A DNA stretch of 54,013 bases from Deltaproteobacteria bacterium (GTDB lineage: Bacteria > Desulfobacterota > Binatia > Binatales > Binataceae). Shown one piece after another: positions 23,868 through 32,488 of this stretch; the first letter of the stretch is position 1; each line of letters begins with the position of its first letter. Under the pieces are notes generated by a model that made no database searches, was not told the origin of the DNA, and was given only the letters and a program-made list of their open reading frames with translations. The translations under genes and the position numbers were made by a program. The stretch lies in contig JAJYRQ010000026.1 in NCBI GenBank assembly GCA_021794015.1, forward strand, positions 1 through 54,013, read 5' to 3'.

Positions 23868-25325
23868 TCAAACGGCGACCTGCCGGCGCGGAGCACTCAC
23901 CTCGACGCAGGCGCCGGGCCGTGGGAGAACCTTGTTCGGATTCGAGCGGCGCTCGGGGTCGAACACCGCTCTCAACTCGGCCATGACGATCAGGTCGTCC
24001 GGCGTGAACAAAAGCGGCATCTCGTTCTGCTTTTCGGCGCCGATGCCATGTTCGCCGCTAAGACTGCCGCCCATCTGCACGCAGGCCTTGAGGATGTCGC
24101 GGCCGGCCTCGATCGCCCGGCGCACCTGGTCCGGGTCGCGTTCGTCGTAGAGAACGATCGGATGAATGTTACCATCGCCGGCGTGAAAGACGTTGCCGAT
24201 GCCAAGCTGGTAACGTTCGCTCACGGCCTGAATGGTCCTGAGAATCTCGGGCAGGCGGGTGCGAGGCACGACGCCGTCCTGCGTGGCGTAGTTGGGCGCC
24301 AGTCTGCCGACCGCGCCGAACGCCTTTTTGCGGGCCTTCCACAGGTTGGCGCGCTCGGTCTCGTCGCGCGCCAACCGCACCTCGGTTGCGCCCGCCGAGC
24401 GGGCGATTTCGCTCACCGCCGCGGCGCGTTGGTCGATACCGGCCGAAAGCCCGTCCAGTTCGATGATCAGTACGGCCGCCGCATCTCCGGGCAGCCCGAC
24501 ATGAAACGCCTCTTCGACCGCCTTGATGATCAGCCGGTCCATCATTTCGATGGCGCCGGGAATGATGCCGGCGGCGATGATGGCGGAAACGGCGTTGGTC
24601 GCGCTGTCGACGCTGGGGAAGATGCCGAGCAGGGTGCGGCGGGTCTCGGGCTCGCGCATAAGCCTAAGCAGCGCACGAGTGACCACTCCGCACGTTCCCT
24701 CGCTGCCGATGACCGCCCCGACGAGATCTTAGCCGCAACGCTCTTCAAGCGGGCCGCCCAGCTCCACGACTTCTCCGTCGGCAAGCACCAGCTCGATTCC
24801 CAGCACGTGATTGGTGGTAACTCCGTATTTCAAAGTGTGCGGGCCGCCCGAGTTCTCCGAGACGTTGCCGCCGATGGTGCAGGCGACCTGCGAGGACGGG
24901 TCCGGCGCGTAAAAGTAGCCCTGGTCTTTGACGGCGTTGGTCACGCGCAGGTTGGCCACGCCGCTTTCGACCTCGATCCGCCGGTTGGCAAGGTCAATCG
25001 ACAGGATTCGGTTCATACGCGCGGTGCCGATCATGACCGGCGCCTCGACCGGCAAGGCTCCGCCAGAGAGACCGGTGCCGGCGCCGCGCGGTAAAAAGGC
25101 GATCCGGTGTCGATGCAGCACCTTGAGCGTATGGCTGACCTGCTCGGTGGTGCGCGGCAGGACCAGCAGCTCGGGCGCGGTCTTTTCCATCGTCCAGCCG
25201 TCGCATTCGTACACCTTGAGTTCGCTGGCGCGCCAGATGAGGCCCTCCTCGCCGACGATGTTGCGCAGTTCGCTGACGACCTCGGAGCTAAGCGGGCCGG
25301 CTACCCGATGATTTTCCTGCGTCAC
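23868..25325 (-). pseudogene. glcD: Glycolate oxidase catalytic FAD subunit GlcD, interrupted by TAA
   Basis: GlcD is the FAD-dependent 2-hydroxyacid dehydrogenase subunit. The frame runs from a GTG at 25325 (AGGGGA eight bases upstream) to 23868 and is complete except for one TAA at 24729-24731, codon 199 of about 485. The flanking peptide reads GGPLEERCG*DLVGAVIGSEG. The family has GYDL at this place, so a Tyr codon (TAC) changed to TAA explains it. Before the stop, FLPRGAGTGLSGGALP and TIGGNVSENSGGPHTLKYG mark the FAD site; after it, the C-terminal domain has NVFHAGDGNIHP and SLSGEHGIG, all well conserved. Everything else is intact, so either the mutation is recent or the base is a sequencing error. 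Without readthrough the oxidase would lack its catalytic subunit. Confidence 0.85.
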
Positions 25326-25484
25326 AGGCTTGTCCCCTGGCCGACGAGTGCGGCCGGTCTAAAGCTGGAGCGCACACCGGCGTGCGTCACGGCTGCTCGA
25401 CCCTAAGGTCAAGATAGCGTAAAAACCCTACGTTTACAAAACCGCGGCGCGGGCCGGCGCATGCCGCGCAGGGCCGCGCCGCGG

Positions 25485-26780
25485 TTACTGCGGGGCCGGG
25501 CCGGTTGCCTCGGTCGGGGGTGCAGGGCGGTCGCTCCCGCAAGCTTTGGCTGCGCCGACTCGGGCGCGCCCCGCCGGCGTCCGAGGCCAAGTCAGCGCGA
25601 AGGCGGCGCCGGCCACGGCCGCTCCGGCAAGATAGGGGGCCGCGGGCGCAACCGCCTGGTAGACAAAGCCGCCAAATAGCGGACCGAGAATCCGTCCCAG
25701 CGAAAGCATCGACTGGTTCAACCCCAGCAACTCGCCCTGCCTTTCCCGGTCGGTTAAGCCGCAGAGCAGCGTTACCAGCGAGGTGCTCGCCAGGCCGTAG
25801 CCGCAGCCAACCAGCGCCAGCATCAGGAAAAGCCCCGGCCGTTCAAGCCAACTCCCCAACGGCGCCAAGCCCAGGCCGAAGACGAGAATGGCTGCGCTTA
25901 GCAGCGGCCGCGGGCCGACCAGCCTGACTAGCCTGCCAACCAGGAATCCTTGCGCGACCGCCTGAATCGCCGCCGCGTATGCGAGCAACGCGCCCACGCT
26001 GCGCGCGCCCAATGCGTAGCACTGCGGTAAAAGCAGCGAAAAGGTGGTCTCCAGCCCGGCAATCGTAAAAGCCAGCAGAAAAGAGACACACAACAACCGG
26101 CCCGAAGCTCCCAAAGCCAGCAGCCTGCGCAGCGCGCCAAGCGGCCCCTGGCGCGCCTCCATGCCGCCGGCGGATACTCGCGCCCGCGCGCCGGGCGGCT
26201 CGACCAGCCTGAGCCATGCAAAGAGAAAGTTGGCAAACGTCAACAGCGCCGCAAAAAATACCGGCCTGCTGAGACTTGACCAGCCCAGAAGCCCGCCGAG
26301 TGCGGGACCGAAAACGAAACCCAGCCCAAAAGCGGCACCCAGCATCCCCATCGCCGAGGCTCGCTCTTCTTCGCCCGTCACGTCCGCAGCGTACGCCTGT
26401 GCGACCGAGACAGTCGCCGCGCACGCTCCGTGAAGCCCCCGCGAGAGCCAAAGCCCGACAAACGACCGGGACAAACCGTAGACCACGTAGCTCACCGACG
26501 AGCCCAATAGGCCGAGCAGGATTATCGGCCGCCGACCCCAGCGGTCGGATAAACGGCCAAGCCACGGCGCACAGAACAACTGCGCCAGCGAGTAGCTCGA
26601 AAGAAGCAGCCCGATCGCCGCCGGCCCCACACCCAGCCGCTCGGCATACATCGGCAAAAACGGAATCACGATGCCAAAGCCGAGAAGGTCGAAGAAAACG
26701 GCCAGGAAAAGGACCAGACGCCATCCCGGGCGCACCTGCCGTGCGGACTTATCTTCGCCTTGAGACGCGGACAAACCCAC
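25485..26780 (-). CDS. MFS drug/H+ antiporter, TetA-like
   Basis: A 431-residue transporter with twelve predicted membrane helices. The first helix carries FFDLLGFGIVIPFLPMYAE, typical of TetA-type DHA1 exporters. The loop after helix 2 is GRLSDRWGRRPIILLG, a textbook MFS motif A, and helix 5 has GFVFGPALGG, matching the antiporter motif C region. It would export a hydrophobic drug or metabolite in exchange for protons; the actual substrate is unknown. The start is a GTG at 26780 without a strong ribosome site. It is divergent from the solenoid gene, and no TetR-type regulator is adjacent. Confidence 0.85.
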   Translation of the reverse strand: MGLSASQGEDKSARQVRPGWRLVLFLAVFFDLLGFGIVIPFLPMYAERLGVGPAAIGLLLSSYSLAQLFCAPWLGRLSDRWGRRPIILLGLLGSSVSYVVYGLSRSFVGLWLSRGLHGACAATVSVAQAYAADVTGEEERASAMGMLGAAFGLGFVFGPALGGLLGWSSLSRPVFFAALLTFANFLFAWLRLVEPPGARARVSAGGMEARQGPLGALRRLLALGASGRLLCVSFLLAFTIAGLETTFSLLLPQCYALGARSVGALLAYAAAIQAVAQGFLVGRLVRLVGPRPLLSAAILVFGLGLAPLGSWLERPGLFLMLALVGCGYGLASTSLVTLLCGLTDRERQGELLGLNQSMLSLGRILGPLFGGFVYQAVAPAAPYLAGAAVAGAAFALTWPRTPAGRARVGAAKACGSDRPAPPTEATGPAPQ

Positions 26781-27196
26781 CGGCCTTAGCCACCCTTGCG
26801 CAAGCCAGAATGCGGCTGAAAAGCCGGCTTAACCGGTCTCTGCCGCGCGCCCGCCTGTCACACAGGCCCGACAGCGATACGGCTACGCTCTCAGCCGAGC
26901 TTCACCCAAGCTATCGCTTCGCCGCAACTGCGGCAACGACCGCGCTCAACTATAGTCTCTCGACGCCCAGGCGATCGGACAGCTCCCGCAATTTCTTCTT
27001 CCCCCGAACGGGCTTGTCGCCGACGAACGGGCCGCACTGCGGCGCCGCTAGCGCCGCTCAAAGAAGGCGGCAAAGCTTGTTGCAGAGCAGGGTTCGCGTT
27101 ATACGAAACAGACGGACGGCGGCCGTTTGCAGTCAGCCAGTAGCGCCGACAAGGTTGTCGGGATTTCCAAGGTAGGCGCGCAGTCGGGGAGAAACG
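26781..27196. other. Divergent intergenic region
   Basis: About 415 bases between the MFS exporter and the solenoid protein. A sigma-70-like pair for the plus-strand gene is at 27077-27105. On the minus strand, two short pieces (KKKLRELSDRLGVERL near 26960-27010 and CRSCGEAIAWVKLG near 26891-26935) look faintly protein-like in different frames and may be scraps of a lost small zinc-ribbon gene; this is weak. Nothing else is seen. Confidence 0.4.
27077..27105 (+). promoter_or_regulatory. Sigma-70-like promoter upstream of the solenoid protein gene
   Basis: TTGTTG (27077-27082) and TATACG (27100-27105) are separated by exactly 17 bases. The match to consensus is partial, but the spacing is ideal and the site lies about 90 bases before the ATG at 27197. 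Confidence 0.35.
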
Positions 27197-29449
27197 ATGC
27201 TCGAAAGAATGGCGCTAGACCGGTGGGGATCGCTGACCGAGGCTGAGCGCCGGATGCTTGCGGCGCTCGAGGCCGGTCAAGCGGCGTCTTTCGATCCGCC
27301 CGCCGCCGGCGAAGAAGATGAACAGCCGGCGGAGCCTCCGCCACGGGCCGGCGAGAACGAGCGCACGGTTCGCGCCGCGCTTATCCGGTGGCTGGCACTG
27401 GACGTTTCGGCGGCTGAGCGGCTTAGCCATAGCGGGATAAGAATTGTAGGCGCCAGGGTCAACGGCCGGCTGGACCTGTCGCACTCGAGGGTTCGGCTGT
27501 CGCTTGCCTTCGAGCGCTGCATGCTGAGCGAGGGTCTGGACCTTTCCTTTGCGGAGACTGACGCGCTCAGCGTTAGCGGAAGCGTCGTTGCGGCACAGAC
27601 CGGCCCGGCGCTGCGGGCCGAGGGCGCGCACGTGCGCGGCACGCTGATGCTCGGACGCTGCCGGATGGACGGCGAGACGCGCCTGGCCGACGCGCTCATC
27701 GACGGCCATCTCTGGTGTCGCGACGCTTACCTCAGGGGCCGCGCCGATACCGCGCTCTACGCCAACGGCCTGCGGGTGGGCGGCAATGTGTTGCTGGATA
27801 CCGGCGCGGAGATCGGACGCGGTTTTAAAGCCGAGGGCGCGGTGCTGCTGGTCGGCGCCGAGATAGCGGGCGACCTCAAGTGCGGCGGCGGCAGCTTCGT
27901 CAACCGCGGCGCGCTGGCCCTCGGTGCGGTCGGCATCCATGTGGCAGGCAGCCTGACCGCGGGCCGCTGGGCTCATGCCGGCCGAGAAACCAGGAGCACC
28001 AACCGGATGGCGGTTGAGGGCGAGGTCAACCTTTTGGCAGCCCGGATCGACGGCAACCTCTCGCTCACCGGCGGCCGGTTCAAGAATCCCGGCGCCAACG
28101 CCATCTTTGCCCCGGGCATCAAGGTGGGCACTACGGTCTCGATGCGGGAATTCTACGCCGAGGGCACGGTCTCTTTTGCCGGCGCCGAGGTCGGGCGCAA
28201 TTTCGAGTGCCGTTTCGGCCGCTTTTCCAACCCGGGCAAGCCGGCGCTGGTGGCGGCCGGTATGGTGGTCAGCGGGGATGCCCGGCTGGACGAAGGTTTT
28301 CTGGCCGAGGGCACCGTGGTGCTCGAAGGCGCCCGCGTGGGCGGTGACCTGGACTTCAGCAATGCTACTTTTCGCCGTCCCGCGCCCAAGGAGAAGGCCG
28401 GCAGCGCGCCGGCGGTTCGCCTCAACGGTGCGCGTATCGGCGGGGACCTCAACTTCACCGGCGGCCGGTTCAGCGGCCAGGGAGCAACCGGCCTCGAGGC
28501 GCAAAATGTCGATGTTATGGACCGGCTTTTCTGGCGGCAAATGCAACTGGAGTCTCCCGCCGACGCTTTCATCGACCTGCGCCGCGCCAGAGTCGGCACC
28601 CTGGTGGACGCCAACGACGGCAGTTGGCCGCTGGACGCCCGCCTGTCGCTGGCCGGTCTGGTCTATCGCGAGATTGACGGTCCGACAGAAGCCCGGATGC
28701 GCTTGGGTTGGATTGAGAGACAGTGGCGAGTGCCGGCCGGTGCCCGCGGCACGGGCGTGGCAGGCCGGGGCAGTGTCGGCCGGCAGCCAAACCCGGCTGG
28801 CGTCCCGGCCGCGATCGAGTTCAGCGCCCAGCCTTATGGGCAACTGGCACGGGTGCTGCGCGAGAGCGGCCACGAACGCGACGCGCAGGCTGTGCAGGTG
28901 GCTCGCGCGCGCGCGCTGCGCAGATACGGCAAGATCGGATGGCTGGCTTACTGCAAGAATTTGTTGCTCGATCTGACAATCGGCTACGGCTACCATCCGT
29001 TCAAGGCTTTCTACTGGTCGCTGCTCTTCGTGCTGGTTGGATGGGCGGTCTTCGCGATGGCGGCGCAGGCGGGCCTGATGCAGCGTACCAACCGGCTGCA
29101 GGGACAACTGCCGTCCGGAGCCGCCGAGCTGACGCTGGACCGCGAAGAGGCCTTCAGTCCGCTGGTCTATTCCCTGGACACGTTTTTGCCGTTGGTCGGG
29201 CTGAGTCAGCGCGAGTACTGGAGGCCGCAGGCCGGCCGGCGCGGCGGATGCGGGCTGGTGCCGGGCCGTTTCCTGGTCGGCTGGCCGGTGGTGCGTTGCA
29301 CCCCCGCCCTGGCCGGCGGCGGCGCCACCGGTTGGTTTACGCTTTCGGGATGGGCAGTGCGTGCCTACCGCTGGATGCAGATTCTCGCCGGTTGGCTCCT
29401 TACGGCGCTTTTCCTTGCGGGAGTGAGCGGCGTCGTTCGCAGGGAGTGA
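27197..29449 (+). CDS. Beta-solenoid repeat membrane protein
   Basis: A 750-residue protein with GGGGAGA just before the ATG. After a charged N-terminus (1-60), residues about 80-500 are built of degenerate repeats of roughly 35-40 residues (GARVNGRLDLSHSRV, GARIGGDLNFTGGRF, GTVSFAGAEVGRNFECRFG). They have the regular small-hydrophobic pattern of a right-handed beta-solenoid, similar to pentapeptide or bactofilin-like folds. The C-terminal 200 residues carry two membrane segments (FYWSLLFVLVGWAVFAMAA and WMQILAGWLLTALFLAGV) around a loop with FSPLVYSLDTFLPLVGLSQ. This architecture occurs in bacterial proteins often labelled membrane-associated oxidoreductases, though no redox motif is visible here. 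Function is unknown; a membrane-anchored scaffold is a reasonable guess. Confidence 0.75.
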   Translation: MLERMALDRWGSLTEAERRMLAALEAGQAASFDPPAAGEEDEQPAEPPPRAGENERTVRAALIRWLALDVSAAERLSHSGIRIVGARVNGRLDLSHSRVRLSLAFERCMLSEGLDLSFAETDALSVSGSVVAAQTGPALRAEGAHVRGTLMLGRCRMDGETRLADALIDGHLWCRDAYLRGRADTALYANGLRVGGNVLLDTGAEIGRGFKAEGAVLLVGAEIAGDLKCGGGSFVNRGALALGAVGIHVAGSLTAGRWAHAGRETRSTNRMAVEGEVNLLAARIDGNLSLTGGRFKNPGANAIFAPGIKVGTTVSMREFYAEGTVSFAGAEVGRNFECRFGRFSNPGKPALVAAGMVVSGDARLDEGFLAEGTVVLEGARVGGDLDFSNATFRRPAPKEKAGSAPAVRLNGARIGGDLNFTGGRFSGQGATGLEAQNVDVMDRLFWRQMQLESPADAFIDLRRARVGTLVDANDGSWPLDARLSLAGLVYREIDGPTEARMRLGWIERQWRVPAGARGTGVAGRGSVGRQPNPAGVPAAIEFSAQPYGQLARVLRESGHERDAQAVQVARARALRRYGKIGWLAYCKNLLLDLTIGYGYHPFKAFYWSLLFVLVGWAVFAMAAQAGLMQRTNRLQGQLPSGAAELTLDREEAFSPLVYSLDTFLPLVGLSQREYWRPQAGRRGGCGLVPGRFLVGWPVVRCTPALAGGGATGWFTLSGWAVRAYRWMQILAGWLLTALFLAGVSGVVRRE

Positions 29450-29527
29450 CCTCGGCAAAGCCGCGCGTTCCTTAAGCCAATCGCCTGGCGCGCTTGCCGT
29501 GCCGCCCGGCGTGCGCCGTCTGCCGTG

Positions 29528-30469
29528 CTAGCTGGCTGCGGTGGGCAGCGAGAAGTGGATGCGCTCTTTGGCCACGCTCAGGAGTTCGATGGTCGCTCCC
29601 TGGGCCTTGAAAGTATCGACAATCTCCGCGACCAGCCACTCCGGCGATGAGGCGCTCGCCGTCACGCCCAAGGTGGCCACCCCGTCGAGCATCTGCGGCC
29701 TGAGATCGGCCAGCGAGTCGATCAGGTAGGCGGGCGCGCCGCGGCTGCGGGCCACCTCGACCAACCGGTTTGCGTTGGAGCTTTGCTTGGAACCGACGAC
29801 CAGGATCGCGTCGCTGACCTCGACCAGTTCCTTGACGGCGTTTTGGCGGTTCTGAGTGGCGTAGCAGATGTCGTCGGTTTTGGGCGTAACCAAGTTGGGG
29901 AAGCGCTGCTTGAGCGCTTCCATGATTTCGCGGGTGTCGTCCACGCTGAGCGTGGTCTGGGTTGTTGCTGCAACCTTTTCCGGGTCGCTCACGGTGATCG
30001 TCCGCGCTTGCTCGACGTTCTCGACCAACAGGACCTGGCCCGGCGCTACACCCAGCGTTCCTTTGACTTCCTCGTGCCCGCTATGGCCGATCAGAATCAC
30101 GGTGCGCCCTTCGGCCGCGTAGCGCTTGACCTCGAGGTGGACCTTGTTGACGAGTGGGCAGGTTGCGTCGATGACCGTCAGATTTCGCCGCTGGGCATCC
30201 TCCCACTCGCTTGGCGGAACGCCGTGCGCGCTGAAAACCACCCGGCGTCCCGGCGGCACCTGTTCCAGGTCGTTGACGAAGATGGCGCCCTCGGCCTCCA
30301 GCCCTTCGAGCACGAAGCGGTTGTGCACGATCTGGTGGCGCACGTAGAGCGGCCGCTCGTAGGTGCGCAGCGCCTGGCGCACCGCTTCGACCGCTCGCTC
30401 GACACCGGCGCAAAAGCCGCGCGGCTCGGCCAGCACGAGTTTCTTAACGACAGTTCCGGGAAACGGCAT
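29528..30469 (-). CDS. ispH: 4-hydroxy-3-methylbut-2-enyl diphosphate reductase
   Basis: The last enzyme of the MEP isoprenoid pathway, an iron-sulfur protein that makes IPP and DMAPP. The three cluster cysteines are in RGFCAGVERAV (Cys20), DATCPLVNKVH and DICYATQNRQ. Substrate-binding His and Glu residues (VRHQIVHN, FSAHGVPPS, IGHSGHEEVKG) are all present. With the ATG at 30469 the protein has 313 residues, as usual. A longer frame from 30670 adds about 67 unconserved residues and is rejected. There is no ribosome site, but a TATAAC lies ten bases upstream, so the message may be nearly leaderless. Other MEP genes are not in the window. Confidence 0.93.
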   Translation of the reverse strand: MPFPGTVVKKLVLAEPRGFCAGVERAVEAVRQALRTYERPLYVRHQIVHNRFVLEGLEAEGAIFVNDLEQVPPGRRVVFSAHGVPPSEWEDAQRRNLTVIDATCPLVNKVHLEVKRYAAEGRTVILIGHSGHEEVKGTLGVAPGQVLLVENVEQARTITVSDPEKVAATTQTTLSVDDTREIMEALKQRFPNLVTPKTDDICYATQNRQNAVKELVEVSDAILVVGSKQSSNANRLVEVARSRGAPAYLIDSLADLRPQMLDGVATLGVTASASSPEWLVAEIVDTFKAQGATIELLSVAKERIHFSLPTAAS

Positions 30470-30478
30470 GTTTCGGTT

Positions 30479-30484
30479 GTTATA
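30479..30484 (-). promoter_or_regulatory. Possible -10 element giving a near-leaderless ispH message
   Basis: TATAAC on the minus strand lies 9 bases before the ispH ATG. Transcription about 7 bases downstream would leave a leader of only a few bases, which fits the absence of a ribosome site. No convincing -35 at 17 bases is seen (TTGATT lies 15 bases upstream). Confidence 0.3.
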
Positions 30485-30536
30485 CGATTGTCGGCGTCCA
30501 ATCAACCAAGCCGCAACCGGCTTTGCCCGGGGATCG

Positions 30537-31241
30537 TCAGCTCGGCGGCTTAAGCGGCGGCGGCCGGGAGTCCTGGGCGCCGACCCAGACCTCGCCTCCG
30601 GCGAAATGCTCCTTCTTCCAGATTGGCACGGTTTCCTTGAGCCGGTCGATGGCGAAGCGGCAGGCGGCAAAGGCGGCGCTGCGATGGGGTGCGGAGACGG
30701 CGATCGCTACCGAGGCCTCGCCGACATTGACCAGCCCCAGGCGGTGGCGGATTGCGATGCGGGTGATCGGGAAGCGCGCGCCGGCCTCAGCCGCCAGCTT
30801 GCGCATCTCGCTAAGCGCCATCGCTTCGTACGCCTCGTACTCGAGCCGCAGCACGCGGCGGCCGGCATTCTCGCGCCGGGTTGTGCCGACAAAGGTGACC
30901 GTGGCGCCGGCGCCGGGGTCGGCAACTGCCGCCTCTAACGCCGCAACGTCGATCGGCTGCGCCGAGAGCTCCACCACGCCCACCCACGGCGCCTCGCTAC
31001 CGCCGCTTACCGGCGGGATGCAAGCAAGCTCGTCCCGCTCGGCGGGCCGGTAGTCGGCCGCCACGTACTGCTGGTTGACCGCGAAAGCGACCGCGCCGCC
31101 GCAGCCTGCCAGCCCAGGCATCTCGGCGACCAGCGAGTGCCAGATTTGCTCGACCGTGGCACCCCCGGGAAAACTCCGGGTGAGTTCGGCCACGCCCGCC
31201 CGCTCGCGCAACGTGGCGAAAAATCTGATGGTTACCTGCAT
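30537..31241 (-). CDS. Molybdopterin synthase, MoaD-MoaE fusion
   Basis: A single 234-residue chain combining both molybdopterin synthase subunits. Residues 1-81 are the ubiquitin-like MoaD (VTIRFFATLRERAG, ending PPVSGG at about 76-81). Residues 85-234 are MoaE (GATVTFVGTTRRENAG, YEAYEAMALSEM, RHRLGLVNVGEASVAIAV, PIWKKEHF). MoaD normally works with a free Gly-Gly C-terminus carrying the thiocarboxylate. Here Gly80-Gly81 is followed by SEAPW, so cleavage after the second Gly, as known for the MoaX fusion of Mycobacterium tuberculosis, would be needed. The ATG at 31241 overlaps the mogA stop by ten bases, so the two are coupled. Confidence 0.9.
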   Translation of the reverse strand: MQVTIRFFATLRERAGVAELTRSFPGGATVEQIWHSLVAEMPGLAGCGGAVAFAVNQQYVAADYRPAERDELACIPPVSGGSEAPWVGVVELSAQPIDVAALEAAVADPGAGATVTFVGTTRRENAGRRVLRLEYEAYEAMALSEMRKLAAEAGARFPITRIAIRHRLGLVNVGEASVAIAVSAPHRSAAFAACRFAIDRLKETVPIWKKEHFAGGEVWVGAQDSRPPPLKPPS

Positions 31242-31753
31242 GGCAACTCAAGCAGTTGAGCCGCGTGGCTCAGCTCGGGCAGCACAAGCTTCTCCAGCGC
31301 AAGCCGGCACGCCCGAGGCGAGCCGGGAAGCGCAACCAGCAGCCGACCTCCGCTGACGCCGGCGATCGCCCGGCTCAGAAAGGCCGCCGGCCCCACCTCG
31401 GCGTAGGAAAGCATCCGGAAAAGCTCGCCGAAGCCGGGCAATTCCTTGTCAAACAGCGGCGCCAGCGCTTCGGGCGTTGAGTCGCGCGCGGATATTCCGG
31501 TTCCTCCGGTTACGATCAGGGCCGCGAGCTTGGGCAACTGCTCGCTAACCGCCTTGCGTATCGCCTGCGGGTCGTCCGGCACCACCGCGTAGTAGCTTAC
31601 CTGGTGACCCGCGGCGGCCAGCATTTCGCGCACCAGCTTGCCGCTGGCGTCGGTCTGCTGATTGCGGGTGTCGCTTGCCGTCAGCACGCCGACGCTCAGT
31701 CGTAGCGGGGTCTTGCCGTGATGCTGCGCCTTGTCTGCGCCGTTTTGGACCAT
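31232..31753 (-). CDS. Molybdopterin adenylyltransferase-type protein (MogA/MoaB)
   Basis: Adenylylates molybdopterin before metal insertion. Family motifs are VGVLTASDTRNQQTDASG, VVPDDPQAI, ALIVTGGTGISARDSTPEAL and LLVALPGSPRA. The ATG at 31753 gives 173 residues, the normal size. The longer frame from a TTG at 31801 adds 16 unconserved residues. It overlaps the moaD-moaE fusion downstream, forming a two-gene molybdenum cofactor unit. Assignment as MogA or MoaB cannot be settled from the motifs. No molybdoenzyme gene is in the window. Confidence 0.88.
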   Translation of the reverse strand: MVQNGADKAQHHGKTPLRLSVGVLTASDTRNQQTDASGKLVREMLAAAGHQVSYYAVVPDDPQAIRKAVSEQLPKLAALIVTGGTGISARDSTPEALAPLFDKELPGFGELFRMLSYAEVGPAAFLSRAIAGVSGGRLLVALPGSPRACRLALEKLVLPELSHAAQLLELPCR

Positions 31754-31862
31754 CGCAGGAAGACTCGCCAAGAGTTTCGTCGCCGCGCCGCCGGCCGCCA
31801 AAGCCGCTTTGCCTCGGTCCGCGCCGGGGCCGGTTGGGCGCGGCGCGGTGGCAGGCTCAAGC

Positions 31863-32066
31863 TCAGCGCAGTCGCAGGTTTACGGCCTGTCGTCCTTTTT
31901 CTCCGGGCCGGACCTCGAATTGGACGTCCGCACCCTCGCGCAGGTCTTCGAAGTAGAGCTTGGGCGCGAGCCGCGAGCGGTGAAAGAAGACATCCTCGCC
32001 GCCGTCGTCCGGCTCGATAAAGCCGAAGCCCTTGTCCTTGAATAATTTCTTGATGGTCCCGTACAC
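31863..32066 (-). CDS. Cold-shock domain protein
   Basis: A 67-residue OB-fold nucleic-acid chaperone of the CspA type. RNP1 (KGFGFI, residues 12-17) and RNP2 (DVFFH, 25-29) are intact, and the length is exactly that of the family. The start is a GTG at 32066 (YGTIKKLFKDKG follows) with a G-rich ribosome site upstream; a longer frame from 32231 adds 55 unlikely residues. It is a single-gene unit on the minus strand, divergent from the small gene at 32252, upstream of and co-directional with mogA. Confidence 0.93.
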   Translation of the reverse strand: MYGTIKKLFKDKGFGFIEPDDGGEDVFFHRSRLAPKLYFEDLREGADVQFEVRPGEKGRQAVNLRLR

Positions 32067-32251
32067 CTCTAGCTTACCCCCTGCGCTCGATTGTGATAGT
32101 TGAAGCTCAGTCAGGCAAGGTGCCACGCTGCCCGGCGTCCTGGCGCGGCCGGACACCGCCGCGCCGCCTGTTGATGTTTGGCCGCGCCTGTCGGCTGGGG
32201 AGCGTCGGCGCCCGGGGCCGGGAGAGCTCAAAGAACAGACAGGTTTTGGTC

Positions 32252-32488
32252 ATGACACGAACCCTGACGCTTGCGGAAATAGAGCGGATTTTTCAGATTA
32301 CCGACGCCCTGGGACTTTCTCGCGAGGCGCTGGTCATTCCGCTGCGCCCGCAGCATCCCGGCTCCCTCACCCGCCGCAAGGATGGCCGCCTGGAGATCGT
32401 CGTTGAGGCCGAGACCTCCTTCGATGGGTGGCTTCAAGCGTTCGAGGCGGAACTCAGACGCTTTCTTGGCTCGCCTGCGGGCGGCTGA
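32252..32488 (+). CDS. Conserved-looking small hypothetical protein
   Basis: A 78-residue soluble protein starting at ATG 32252 with AGG about nine bases upstream. It is amphipathic (LAEIERIFQITDALGLSREA, then GRLEIVVEAETSFDGWLQAF). Composition and codon use match neighbouring real genes. No domain is recognised. Its last 35 bases overlap the convergent biotinyl-domain gene. A longer frame from 32093 adds 53 basic residues and is rejected. Confidence 0.6.
   Translation: MTRTLTLAEIERIFQITDALGLSREALVIPLRPQHPGSLTRRKDGRLEIVVEAETSFDGWLQAFEAELRRFLGSPAGG

Noticed and set aside
27215..29458. A 747-codon minus-strand open frame opposite the solenoid protein
   Set aside because: The repeats of the plus-strand protein produce the regular pattern. 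The plus frame has a ribosome site, a promoter and membrane segments; the minus frame has none of these.
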